A stretch of 64,000 bases of DNA from Hortaea werneckii (taxonomy: Eukaryota > Ascomycota > Dothideomycetes > Mycosphaerellales > Teratosphaeriaceae): contig JBAOKB010000061.1 of NCBI GenBank assembly GCA_037044905.1, positions 558,001-622,000 of the forward strand. Reading direction: 5' to 3'. The notes beneath the pieces are model-generated. The model was not told the DNA's origin, did not search any database, and worked only from the letters and a program-made list of their open reading frames with translations. Made by a program: the position numbers and the translations under genes. Numbering within the stretch: the first letter of the stretch is position 1; the number at the start of each line of letters is the position of its first letter. This document shows positions 32,822-44,787 of this stretch, piece after piece.

Positions 32822-33425
32822 ATGTCGGAAGGCCAAGTGACCTTGCGCACGCGCAAGTTTATCCGCAACCCGCTGCTCGGCCGCAAGCAGATGGTCGTGT
32901 GCGTACCCCCCGAGCGAGACATCCGATGGCGACAGCATTTCGAGATTCCCCGAAACGTTAGCGACATGGCTAGCAGGCAGAGCAAGTACTAACACGCTGG
33001 TCTTCACAGTGACGTCCTCCACCCATCTCGCCCGAACGTCTCCAAGGACGAGCTCCGGACCAAGCTCAGCGAGCTTTACAAGAGCGGCAAGGACCAGGTC
33101 TCCGTCTTCGGTTTCCGGACACACTACGGTGGTGGCAAGAGCACGGGCTTCGCGCTCATCTACGACAGCAATGAGGCCATGAAGAGCTTCGAGCCCCACT
33201 ACAGGCTCGTGCGGTACGGCATGGCGAACAAGATCGAGAAGGCCAGCAGACAGCAGCGTATGTTCAACCCGAGGAGTGAAAGAGCAGAGCATGGACAAAT
33301 GGAGACAGATGCCAGGCTAGGACATATTGCTGACCAACACTACAGGCAAGCAGAGGAAGAACCGCTCGAAGGAGTTCCGCGGTACGGCCAAGACCAAGGG
33401 TGCGTCCAAGGACAAGAAGAAATAA
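32822..33425 (+). CDS. RPS24: 40S ribosomal protein eS24
   Basis: Structural protein of the small ribosomal subunit, needed for 18S rRNA maturation. Exons: 32822-32898, 33010-33257 and 33346-33425, giving 134 aa, the usual length. Introns of 111 and 88 nt have consensus ends (GTGCGT..CTAAC..CACAG; GTATGT..CTGAC..TACAG). The protein starts MSEGQVTLRTRKFIRNPLLG, continues RKQMVVDVLHPSRPNV, then VFGFRTHYGGGKSTGFALIY (the family signature) and ends in a basic tail KQRKNRSKEFRGTAKTKG. The frame is intact throughout. A first intron soon after the start codon is common in fungal ribosomal protein genes. Confidence 0.97.
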
Positions 33426-34940
33426 GGGTATGCTGGCTTCTTGCTCTGCGGTGGTTGCACGATGGACGAGGATGGCGCATATGGCAAACAGTTTTATGGC
33501 TGTCGTGGCTTGTGTGCTTGCATGATCTGGTGCGGAAGCGGTACCAGCACGGCGTTCATCATGCTATGGGTGTAACTCATCGATCGTATCAACGACTTTT
33601 TGCGCAAGCGTCATGGAACATGAATCTTGAGATGACTTCACACTTTTGTGTGAGCCCATGCTGTAATGTTGATAAACTTGGCAGATTCGATGTCCATAAA
33701 TGGGCCACTATCGATACATCCACGTACCATGCAACGCCGCGCGACTCTTATACCACCAACTTGAGCTCATCGTAGGCCCTTTACTCCGACCTGTAGGCAG
33801 CCATCGGGGGCTCTGCTGTCGCCTCGTCCTTCCTGCTCCATTTGCGGAGCGATTGCATCCATCTTCGTTTTCTCGAAAGGAACACCAGAGTCTGTTGCGC
33901 TTGGAGGATGCCCCTTACAGCACAGCGATATTGAAGGCGCCTACGATTCTTATGTGCTCGATTTGAGGTAGGGTAATGGTTTCGGCTCAACCTATCCATC
34001 CAGTTCAGGAAGAAAATGCAACCAATGCAGACATGAAGGTGTGACCGAAGCACGGCTCGCTATAGTCGTTGCTCAAGAGCTGGGACGAACGTTACCCTAG
34101 CCCATGTCCCTAGTTGAGAGGGCTCTACGAAAAGCCCATCTCTCATCCCTGGATATCAAGCGTTGTGTTGTGCAGCTGCTTGCGGCGCCCAGTGAAAGCC
34201 AAAGATGTATTGTTGATAACAGTGTTCAGGTTTCCAGATCTACCATGTAGCTTTTCCGCAGCGAGTGCGAATTAATCCCCAGCACAGTAGTAGTCAAGCA
34301 CAGGAGTAGTCATAGGTAACACTTGGGGCTACGTCGCGGATGCTCTACATGACTCAGCCTGGCTCCAGGTGTAGATAGCATCCCGAGGGCATGGCTCGAA
34401 ATACCATGAACCGCATGTCCGGGCATTGCCTCCTTCCGAGTTCATGTGAAGAGGATACTGGTGAGGCAACACATGATGGCAAAGGGGCCCCGTCCCATGG
34501 CTCCGCTGTCGAAAAGCTCATGTACAATGAGGAAACTACGCTATCATCCTTTTTTGTGTTTCGAAAGCTGTCCTTGTTTCTGTGGTCTTTGGACGGGGTA
34601 CCGTGACTCGACCCATCGATTTCGCCCTCTAGTAGCTCCAAGACTTTGCGGATCAACTTTTGCTCTCCCAGATTGGAGGGTGCTCGCTCTTAGACTTTTA
34701 TGGCCCAATGTGTAAATCGTATTGCCAAGAAGTCTCATGTCGGTTTTGAGGGACAGTCAGCAAGACTGCCCATCGTATAGTGCCCAGGTGGGGTTCGTGA
34801 CGGTCTAAAGCGGAAGGCGCGTTGCGGAAGCGCGGCCGCAATCCCGATCGGAGCGCTTGCACTTGCACATACCTAGCTTGCTTTTGGACTCTTCCACAAT
34901 TTCAGAAACGACAAACGACACGATTCGCTTCATCGAGAAG
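33426..34940. other. intergenic region, no gene seen
   Basis: About 1.5 kb between RPS24 and VPS72, both on the plus strand. Several short frames on both strands lack start context, composition or recognisable domains. The VPS72 frame opens at 34857, but its first ATG is at 34941. Confidence 0.55.
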
Positions 34941-36842
34941 ATGTCCGACGACGAGAGCTCGGATTCTGGCTCTGAGGCCCCCAAAGGCGAGGATCTAGAT
35001 TCAACAGGTCTCGTCGCAACGCGTACCAAGCGTTCTACAGCAGGCAACCGCTACGCTTCCTTGCTCGCCAACCTCGACGATGAAGAAGTGCAGAAACAAT
35101 TGCTGGTAGAGGACGAGGATGATGTTGGCGAGTATGAGGGATCTGATCGGGACGACGAGGACGAAGCACTCGAGTCTTCTAGCGAGGAAGATGATGCAGG
35201 TCCGCCCAAAGAAGGGGATGAGGACTTCGAAGGCGAAAAGGCCTTAAAGAAGGAAGAGCGCGCGGAGCTCAGGAAGAAGCGGAAAGCGCAGGATGCGAAG
35301 CTTAAGTTGCCTGCGTGGCAGAAGAAGAGCAAGAAGGTCAAGCTAGCAGACGATGTGAAGGCGGAGGACGGCACGACAAGCAAGCCCAAAAAGAAGAGCG
35401 AGCGCGCCAACTGGCTGCCCACTGATGCCGACGCGCCCAAGAGACAGTCAGGCCGTGCTCTTGCTGTTGCAAATCGCGAGTCCTACGCACGCAAACTTGA
35501 AGCAGAGCTACGAACGGTCGGAGAAGCAGCGGAAGGTGATGAAAGACGCAGCAGAGCGCGTGCAGCTGAAGAAGAGGCGTGAGCTTTCGCAGGAGCAGCG
35601 TATGGAGATGTGCAACAAGATCGCCAAGCAGACGGACAAGGAATTTGGACGGTGGGAAAGAGAGGAGGAAGAGAGACAAAAGGCACGGGATGAACAGCTA
35701 GCGGCGAAGCGCAAGAGGGGCGTAGAAGGGCCTTTTGTGAGACATTGGACTGGCAGCGTCATGTGGGAAGGCGACAAGATCAAGATCAAGCGCATGAGCC
35801 ATGGGAGTCGCAAGGAAGAGGATAAAAGTGAGCAAAATGACGCCCCCGCCGATGTGGACAACGTGCCAGGCGCCGAGACCCAGGCGACCGAAGTCAGCAA
35901 CAATGTCGGTGGTCAGCACGTTCAACGACCGCACACGCCAGGTCCATTGGCACAGGCGCATGGTCCTGCTTCTTTGAGAACAGGCAAGCTGTGCCGCCTG
36001 CTGACAACCCCAAGCCCGCTGACAACCCCAATTCTGCAACCCCGTCTGTGTCGCGCCGGCGCCGGCGCCTCCGCCACCTCCGGATGCTGCTGCTCCATCG
36101 CAGCCGCCCTTGTCATGGTTACAGGGGATCCATGACTATGCAGCGCAACAACCAGCACAACAGCAACCTCATTACGCCTTACAGCGTCCCAGCAGCGCCT
36201 GCGGCGGCCGCACCAACGCCACCCTCAGCATATCCGCCGCCACCAGCTGGACCTTCACAGCATCCTCCGACACCGATGCATCAGTCATGGCCGCCAGGCT
36301 CACAAAAGTTCTCGGTAGGCCTGCCCTCAGCGCCTCCACCTGCCCCTCCTGTGCAAGAGCAAGCACAGCGCTCTCTAATAATGCTCGAGGAATTTGAAGA
36401 ACTTGAGAACGCCGTGAAGCGCAACAAGACCGCTTCTGTCCTCGAGCCTACAGCACCGGCCTCGATCATGTTACCAGACAGCTATCCTTCCCTCACGCCA
36501 GAGGAGACGCGCTATCTCGTCACCAAACATTCGCGCAAAGCCGGAGGGGCCCTGCCACCTGGTCCAAGCAAGCCGCGCTGTGCCATCTTGGCACACAAGG
36601 AAGCTCGCTTCCGCGATCCCAGGACCGGTCTGCCTTATTTCGACATGCATATGTACAAGATCATCCAGCGTGTGCTGGCCGGGGGCTGCCAATGGAGTAG
36701 CTTGTTGGGTGCTTGGGTGGGGCCTAGATGCGATGGTGTTATGGGCAGACCCGCGAGAGGTGTTCCTGAGGGTTTTGCGGGACCTTCAAAGGCTGTGAGG
36801 AAGGAGAGTAAGCCGGTGAAGGCCGAGCAGGGCGCGGCTTAG
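34941..36842 (+). CDS. VPS72: SWR1-complex subunit Vps72/YL1, four frame breaks
   Basis: H2A.Z-binding subunit of the SWR1 chromatin-remodelling complex. The ATG at 34941 (MSDDESSDSGSEAPKGED) opens an acidic N-terminal region for H2A.Z-H2B binding: RTKRSTAGNRYASLL, then acidic stretches, then Lys-rich. The YL1 domain continues with HANLKQSYERSEKQRKVMKD and FVRHWTGSVMWEGDKIKIK. The C-terminal YL1_C motif is CAILAHKEARFRDPRTGLPY, followed by YKIIQRVLAGGCQWSSLLG. The parts are in different frames: one extra base near 35483, one missing at T-run 35973-35975, one missing near 36052 and one extra near 36190. The changes cancel, giving 633 aa. The Pro/Gln-rich linker before YL1_C is where most breaks fall. 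Confidence 0.85.
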
Positions 36843-38144
36843 GGGTTCCATCCTGGCTCTGTTTTGCTGTTTTCATGAGATTGTCACCATGTGGGCAACC
36901 GTTGGTGGTGAGGGTTTCGAGGTGTTGGGTTTTGAGTCGCGGAGGCTTTGGTTTGGACGGAGCTATGATACCCCTGTGAGAATACGATACTTGTATACTG
37001 TGTAAACTACATTCGGGAATTATCGCGCCGCTTGGTGCTCTTCGGTCCTTTGTGTTCGATCGATGAAGCCTGTCAGTGGCGAGGGTCACCAGATGTTTTC
37101 TTTTGCCTGCTTCTTTGGTATGCATTTCGACCCGGGAGAGTTTGCATTCTCTTACTTGTTCTGTGGCCATTTCCCCTGTCTTTCGCCCGTCTATATACTA
37201 ACCGATTCGGGACACGTTGGCTAGGGACCAGTAACCCTTTGGACCGCTGCCTCGCATCTTTGGGCCATGACATGCCACCAATCCGTCCAAAAAAGAAGCG
37301 GCATTTCCCCGATTTCCGAATTAGCTGGATGAGAAATGCCTGCAGCTATTATGCACAGGAGTTCCACTCACCAAAGGCACCACTGAACAGCTACCGCCGA
37401 ATCGGGAAGGAGCGCCCATAACCCTTAATAACCCTAAATCAACACCACTACAACCCTGAGACCCCGCGGAGTTTAATATCACTAGGATCGCAAACAATCC
37501 CACCAGGAGTACTAGTTGAAGAGAAACCATACACGGAAGGGGTTCAAAGAGGCACTTAGCCGTAAGTACATGATACCATACTACACAGGGTGCCATCGAT
37601 TTCCACCGCGACCAATCCCTCAGCAACCCGGCCACGATAGGAATATTCCATGGCACAGGAACCGCCGACCACCAGACAAAATGCATATACCACAACATCT
37701 GCTAATTCTAGGACATGGAACCGGATAATGAACACTGTCAGGTTCCGGGCCCTTTCGCTCTTCGGTCGGTGGTGCTCAGTGTGCGCAAGAAAAAATTTTG
37801 GTTGCTCCTATACTTTTTGTTTCTCTCTCTCTCTGCCCTGTGTCGTCGCGACCCTTCATGCGCTACCGTCTTTTACGCAGTGCGAATTTCAATGATACCT
37901 GAATCTCTGCTCCTCGAATGAACAAGTATACAATCTGGCCAAAAGCCAATCTCTCCCCAACTACCTATCGGGCTTGAGGGTCACACCAGCTAGTCCTCTG
38001 GTCCCTTCACAAAGCCGATTTTTTCCTCTTCAGTTACATGCCTTGCAGTGTTTCGATGCGCGGGGTTGTCTTTACCGCTGTATCAGCAGTCAGCGTCATA
38101 GGCTTTCTTCTGCTTTTCCGCCTGCCATCCAAAACGCCGGGAAG
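36843..38144. other. convergent 3' intergenic region, no gene seen
   Basis: About 1.3 kb between the ends of VPS72 and the PUF gene. It contains short frames only, plus two CCCTTAATAACCC-like motifs near 37420-37436 that are too few to call a telomeric repeat. Confidence 0.5.
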
Positions 38145-41100
38145 TTACCGTACCCGTCCTCGTCTGTTCCCGCCACCTCCGCTGCCGCCGCCGCCACCAC
38201 CACCACCGATCTGGCCCTGCATCTGACCTTGCATGGGGCCTTGCTGCGGATAGTACTGCGGTGGCATGTTATACTGCCCTGGGTACCCGTTCATTCCCAT
38301 CATCTGCGGTGGAGCCCCGTACTGCTGCTGTTGCTGCTGAGGGAATCCGCCCATGCCCGGCGGGACCATCGGCGAGTTTTGCCTGTAGGGATCCATCATC
38401 TGTGACGCTGGCGAGGCGGTGCTGTATGGCATGTTGCTTGTCATCGGGTTCATGCCACCTGGGCTGCCGTAGAAACCCGGAGGCCGTTGGCCTTGAGCTT
38501 GCGCCTGCGCCATCATGGCTTGTTGATACTGCATCTGCTGTGGATTGATTGGGCTGACGCCAGCTGTGGACATAGCAGGGCTGTGCGTGTATTGGGGCGT
38601 CATGTACGGATCGAAGCTGGTAGAGTCCATGCTGACCGTCCGCTGCAGATGAGGGCTCATACCCTGCTCCATTGCCTGCTGCTGCGGCGTCATAGTGGAA
38701 TACGGAGGCCTACCGAATCCGTTCTGGGCTGTATCAAGATGCGGAAGGTGTCCATTCATTGGCCTTGACCTCGAGTTTGACCTACCCTCGTTGCTGACGG
38801 GCGTACTGCCGTGCCGAGTAGAGAGACCAACCTCATCCATCAGACGCTTATAGCCCTGCGACGGCTGAGCCTTGAGTCGGAGAAGAATGCCACGCACGTT
38901 CTCCAAACATTCAGGTCGGATAGAGTCATCCAAGAAAGGCGTCGTCAACACTTTAAAGATGAACGTCGCGCCACAAGTCTGATCGCTGACAATGTTCGTC
39001 AAAGTTTGGTCATCGAAGAAGATAGCCCGGAGGATGCTGTCACGCGCATCGGCCTCGTTTCGCTGATTGATGACCTTCAAAACCGTGAGATAGGCCACCT
39101 TGTGCGTGCACAGGTGCACAAGATGGGGCATCAATCTCGGCGCAAGGACAGATCGTCGTCGAGGGAAGGTGCAGGTGTCAAGGAACCACGTCAGCAGCAA
39201 CGCCCCGTTCGAGTTGGTGGCAAGCTGAACGCTGTGTAAAGCAATGGCTGCAGCCATCAGCTTCTTCTGGTCGTTCGTAGCAAAGTGGCTTTCTAGGCAA
39301 GCGCGCATAGCCCTAGCTCCAAAACGGCCTTGTGCCACCTGCCACAGGCGGTTAAGCATAGTGTCGAAGATGAAATTGTTCAATGGCGCACCAAAGCGAA
39401 GACAGCACTGCATGACATAGTTGCCATACTGGTCGAGGAAGAGATTGACGCCGTGCGGCTTCAGGGCATCCACAATCATATGCATCTGCTGCGGTGTCCG
39501 AGCGGAATCGATGATCTTTTGCGCAGCCCAGGTACCGTTCTTGTGCACACCAATCTCGGCGAGATGTGGCGCGATCTCAGCCAGCATCGACTCTTTGGTC
39601 TCTTCCGAACAGTGATCGAACAGCTTCTGAACAACCGTGTTGCCAAGATAATCAGACGAAGAGCTCAGCAATCTCAGGAAGCATGTCAATGGCAATACCC
39701 TCGATCTCCATTGGACCTAGAGACGCATTGTCGATGCGCTTGCGAATTTCCCTCAGTCTAGGGGCGTCATGCACACGGTTGTGGCTTGGCTCGGCGACAG
39801 GTGGAATCTCAGGAGCATAAGCACTGTAGCTCATGGCGCTCTCCAGACTCGCCCCCATACGTGCCTGATCTTCGGTGGTTGCGCCGAACTGCTGAACGAT
39901 GGTGTATACCTCCTCTCGTAGGTCCAACAAGTTCGGCGTCACAAGTGCCGCAGCTGCGGTCTCGGCATTGATATTGCCAGTCTGCGCCGAACTTCCGCCC
40001 ATCGTACCGTCCATACGGTTCTTCGAGACGAAAGGATCAGGACTGGGTGACGGATAAGCGCCATTTGCACCCGGTGTATTTGAGGCGCTCTGCTCCTTTG
40101 CAAACCCAATTCTAACGGGACCACAGCCAGGGAAGATCTCCTTGCCATTGCATGCCGCTTTCGCAGCGATTGCACTTTGCAAGTTTTCGAAGTTGACGAA
40201 TCCACAGCTCTTGTGCGTCAATACGCGCGCAAATTCGATAGGTCCAAATTGCGCGAAGATGACGTTGAGCGAAGAAACCGTTGTAGAGGAAGGGATGTTG
40301 CCCAGCCACAGGGACCTCGTTGGATTCTCCAGGTTCGGGTCAAAGCCAGCATCGTAAGAGGGCTTCGAGTTGTTCAAATGCATGTTCTGCACAGCGTTCG
40401 ACAAGCCATTGTATTCTGACTCAACATTGCTCTGCAGGTCATCAGCAGTCATCGTGTTGTCAAGACGCGATGGTGTAGGCATATAATTCCTAAGGTTTCT
40501 CGAGGCTGGCGAGTCCAGGACACCTGCTGTTCGTGCCCTTGGTCGGCTCGCACTTGCAAAGTTGGCGAAGGCCTGAACCTCTAGATTGTGTTGCCTGACC
40601 GCCTCGTGGATCGCAGCCGCCTGAGCAGCTGCGGACTCGCCGGACGGAGTCTGCTGGCCAGAACCATACAATTGTTGCAATTGCTGCTCGTATGGGTCCA
40701 AATCGTCCGCATCGCCGTCACCGTAGTTCTCTTTTGCATTTACAGAGTAAGATCGGAATCGGTTGGCCGTATTCTTGTTGTTGTAAGCATTCAAAGCAGC
40801 CAAGTCCGCAATGGTGACCCCACCACCTCCTCCTTGATGTTGTTGTCCTGATGACTGCGGGGTGTCCGCAAGACCCAAATAGTCCAATGTCCTCACATCA
40901 CTGTCTGCTGGCGAATCTCTTAGGCCGGTTGCGTCTGAAGATCTAATGCTCTGTAATGTGCTTGCTCTTTCTCTGCCGGCTAGCCAATTGCTAGCAAATA
41001 GGTTCGACCCGAAAGGACTAGTACTGCCCATGTATGTCCTCTGCGGCATCGAGCCAGCCCGGAGTCTCGACAACAATGCCGCGTTGCCATTTACCGAAGA

Positions 41101-41777
41101 CCCCGGAGCTGCAGATGGTTCGCCTGGCGTGGGTGTGCCAGACTGATACGGACTAGCCGAAGGAGTCGCCCGGCCGGACTTGGAAAGGAGGGAAGTTTGG
41201 GACCCATTCAGGGAGCTCACTGGTGGGAAGCGAGAAGGGACGGTTCCGGCTCTAGTACGCCTCGTGGAAGCTGCTGGGGTTGCTGAGGAAGCACCGGCAC
41301 TTGCCTGGCCGGAGTCAAAATCTGGGAAGCTGTCGCTACCTGGCGACTCAGGAATGGTCTCTCGTAAAGGTGTCGAATGACCGCTGCCAGTAGTGGGCGG
41401 ACCCCAAATAGAAGGAGATAGGCCCTCTTGAGCCTGGATCTCACGTGCTCTGCCAGAATTGTCAGCTCAAGGATCCTTGAAGCTCTCAATTGAGAGCCCA
41501 CTGCTCACCGTTTCGAAAAGAGGCGGCTCCCAAACTCTTTCGATGGAGACCCAGCTCCTGCTCTACCCGAGCCCGCCTGATTTCCGCCATTGCCATTTCC
41601 GTTTCCGAAAGGATACCGAAGGCCTGATCCTGCAGGTGGCTCGATGGGCGAATTTGTTGCCGACGCATTTGCCGAACGGCTCTGGTTTTGATTCTGGTTC
41701 TGGTTTGGCTGCATGTTGAGCTGCCCGAGTCCCTCAAGGCTCATCTTGAAGTCTGGCCGTGTTGTAGGAGCCATCAT
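38145..41777 (-). CDS. JSN1/PUF-type RNA-binding protein (RRM + Pumilio repeats), one frame break
   Basis: Post-transcriptional regulator binding mRNA 3' UTRs through Pumilio repeats. The combination of an RRM with a PUF domain is that of yeast Jsn1/Puf1 and Puf2. Exons: 41777-41509 and 41449-38145 (59-nt intron, GTGAGC ... GGCAG), about 1190 aa. A long Ser/Gly/Asn-rich N-terminus precedes the RRM (RSLWLGNIPSSTTVSSL ... SCGFVNFENLQSAIAAK). The PUF repeats start at DYLGNTVVQKLFDHCSEE and include NGTWAAQKIIDSA, YGNYVMQCCLRFG and NSNGALLLTWFLDTC. The C-terminus is Gln/Met/Pro-rich and ends with glycine runs and RRGRVR. One extra base near 39660 separates PEIAEL from SSDYLGN. The rest is intact. 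Confidence 0.88.
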
Positions 41778-42895
41778 GGATTATTGGAGCAGATTGCGAG
41801 GGCGAAAAGGAGTGTGGTGGATTGCAACAATCGGGTGTGGCTGTACCGTGGTCGAAGGTCGCTCTTGCTTAGGGCGTACTTGTCATATGCCTCCCCCGGA
41901 TGTTCAGCACATTCAATCTGTGCAAGTTCCAACTCGGTGAAGTATGAACCAGACTTCCTCCCGAAGTTTGGAAGAGGTCGCTTTCTCGAGGCTCGATTTC
42001 CAATGCCGCACGACCACCTGATGTTACAACATTCGCTGCCGCCCTAATAGCGTATCAGAAGTAGGTCGTTGCTACCGGGACTGCTTGATATGAATAGATA
42101 GGGCTCGGTGTTGTAGATTTCGATGGTCACAGCCGTAGGTCAGGATGGATGAACTGGTTCCTAGGAAATCGACCGGCCGCTCAATCCTTGGCGTGGCTCC
42201 TGTTCGTGTTCTTGATGTTGTAGTGGTACAGGTGGCAGACGTGATGAGGTGAAGAAGTGTCCGCCACCAACCACGGCGACGCAAGAGCGAACGGAAGAAG
42301 CCAAAGCAAGGCGTTGTGGTGGTGTCGGGGGGTGGTGTGCAGGGCGTCGAACAGCAAGTCCTGTTCTGTGGCAGCAGAAGGCCTTTTGGCTGGCTGGCTG
42401 GCTGGCGTGCCGAGCGTGGTTTAGACCCGGGGATGCCGCCCGAGCGGGAGGCCGTTTCAGCTGTCACGCACCTTGTTTCAGACCACCGGCCTGTAGTGGG
42501 AGGGGTCTGTCCCTTCGCTTCTCGAATCAGTTACAGTCCCCGTCCGAGTCTGAAATCCGCACAACAAAGCGTGATGAGGTCAAGGTGATGAAGTAGGCCG
42601 AGCACGACAGGAGGCCACTCGGACGGAAGACTCGGAGTGTCTGCCAAACGCCAAATGCGCAGCCCAGGAGTCGCAAAAGCTACCACGTGCTCGCAGCCAA
42701 TCAGCCTTTTTGGCTCGTGTTTCAAGCTGCCGTACCTACACGCGCTTCCACCGTTTGTGGTCCACACTCCAGCCTGAGGTGGGCGGTGATGTGATGACGA
42801 GTAAGGCTTACATCGGCAACAATTCGAATATATGTACAGTCTATTCCCAATACAAGAAGAACATTACATAGCCATTCAAGTCCGCCATCAAATTA
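41778..42895. other. intergenic region, no gene seen
   Basis: About 1.1 kb holding the promoter and leader of the PUF gene and the 3' end of the MFS gene. A short GGCT repeat (about four units) lies near 42389-42405. No coding support. Confidence 0.55.
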
Positions 42896-44787
42896 TTATG
42901 TCTGCTTGCGTCGAAGCCCGACTCGCTTCAATGTATGGTCGAAGGTATCGCTGATGGGCGTGACGACCGGCATGGGGGCGTGCTCATCGTGGCGAGGTCG
43001 ACCTTGCGCTGAATCGTCGCCCTCCGCCCCGTCTGCCGCCAGCTCTTCGTGGAAATAGACTGCAGAGTGTTAGCCACCGCATCTCGAGAATGATTGAAGG
43101 TTCGTGCACAACTCACCACCAGGCATAATAAACCAGCTTAGCACGAACGCCAATCCGAATGTTGCCGTCAAACAAACGAAAACTGTCTGTGTAAATTTCC
43201 CCACCGTAGAGGAGAAGATAGCTTGGAACACGGTAGGCGCAACTACGCGTGCCAGAGCATGAAGAAGGCCGCTGGCTCCCAACAGCTGACCGGTCTGCTC
43301 CGCAGGGACATGCTTAGTAAGGGCAGACTGTAGGGTTGGAGGTCCAATGCCTCCAATCGCTGCCAGAACACCAGACATGATGAAAGGACCGCCTTGTCGT
43401 GACAATGTATAGCCAAGATAGCCTAGCATGTCGAAGAAAACAGCAACGCGGATCACGTTTAAGTCGAAGCGATCGCTGCCTGTGTTTTTCTTCGCTGGAT
43501 CTGCTTTGCCCCGGACCAGCCGTGTCAGCGCAGGCAGAATGGCAAGAAGACAAAACACGCGACAGCTGTTAACAATCGTCATAAACCTGCCCTCTTCAAA
43601 CGTCTTCCATCCAAATTCGTAGCGAATGTAAACGAGCACAACTGTCATAGATCCCATGGCCACACCAAAACAAATAGTGTCCACAGCCGCAAGCACTACC
43701 AAGTTCCATCTTAGCCTCGGACTGCTCCCAGGACCCGTTGGCCAAAAGATCTTCAAGGGCTCTAGAATGTTCAGGGAGCGCAGAGACTGGATCCAGTCGG
43801 AAGAAGCAGCCGCCTCGGCCTTCTTGATCGCACGCTTCTCTCTCGCTTGCATCTGTCGCTTCTTCGACAGACTCTCCGGCACGACCAGCCCAATGAACAG
43901 GACGAAGAAAGTATGCACGGCCGTCAGGACGTAGAACACTATGACTACCTGTCCAGTAGCTTTGACCATATATCCTGCTGCGATCGGACCCAGAGCGATG
44001 CCAAGGAACAGACAGATATGGAAGTAGCCAAACGCGACGTTCCGAGCTTCTGGTGGCGTGCAATCCGTGGCGTAGGAGTTAGCAATGGCCATAGCAACAA
44101 TGAATGACCCTGTGAGGCCGTCAAAGGCATAGCCGACGAGCAGACCCGAGACAGGAAACGTCTCTGGATAGGTGGCAGCGAAGATGGTGATGACCTCACT
44201 AGCAATGGTGCCGAAGCTGGTGATGATCAAGATGGTCTTCCGACCGTACCGATCGGATAGTGAGCCTAACTTGGGACTGCTCAACGCAGACAGCAATCCA
44301 GCAATCAGCGAACCCCACAGAGTGAAGAGCGACACGCGCGAGGCGACCTCGGGAACCTCGCATTGATCGTTCTCGCCACCATTGAAGTCTACCGGGATCG
44401 TCGTGAAGTTCGGGTCCAAGAGCTGTCTCTCAAGATAGTACTCTCGACATATCAAGTCCGTGATCAGATTCACTTTCGGCGCCAACACGCCGCCAAATGC
44501 TAATGTCATGAGGAAGAACGGTGGCATGACCCAGAAGATGGAAGGGCGCTTGTACCAGGGTAGGTGGCTGTAGTCTTCGCTCCATTGCGGTACCCGGGAT
44601 CCTCATCTTCGACTGAGCGCTGCGGTAGAAGTGGGGAGCCCTCATCCGCATCATCTATGTCCACGCCGCCTCTTGCTTGCTGTGCCTTCACCTGACCTTG
44701 TCGTTGGTGCTGTCGTGCTTGCTCTTGCTGTAGCGCAGCATGGTCGACGTCAAGGTCGGCTTCGATGGCTGCTTCGTTCGGATCCAT
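42896..44787 (-). CDS. MFS transporter (DHA1/tetracycline-resistance-like), one frame break
   Basis: Major facilitator with 12 predicted membrane segments. From the ATG at 44787 (MDPNEAAIEADLDVDHAAL) a hydrophilic, acidic Gln-rich N-terminus leads to SIFWVMPPFFLMTLAFGGV (TM1). The MFS motif A is present as GSLSDRYGRKTILI after TM2. Motif B/C-like segments follow, with a long basic central loop (KKRQMQAREKRAIKKAEAAA). A 57-nt intron (43060-43116; GTGAGT..CTAAC..TGCAG) separates the last helix from a 54-residue acidic tail that ends TLKRVGLRRKQT. The frame loses one base at the C-run (44558-44560) between TYP and WYKRPSIFW. Corrected length is 611 aa. The substrate is unknown. Confidence 0.85.

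Noticed and set aside
32534..33298. Long minus-strand open frame
   Set aside because: It is antisense to RPS24 exons; the plus strand encodes a complete, spliced eS24.
37415..37440. Interstitial telomeric repeat (CCCTTAATAACCCTAA)
   Set aside because: Only two imperfect copies; not distinguishable from chance.
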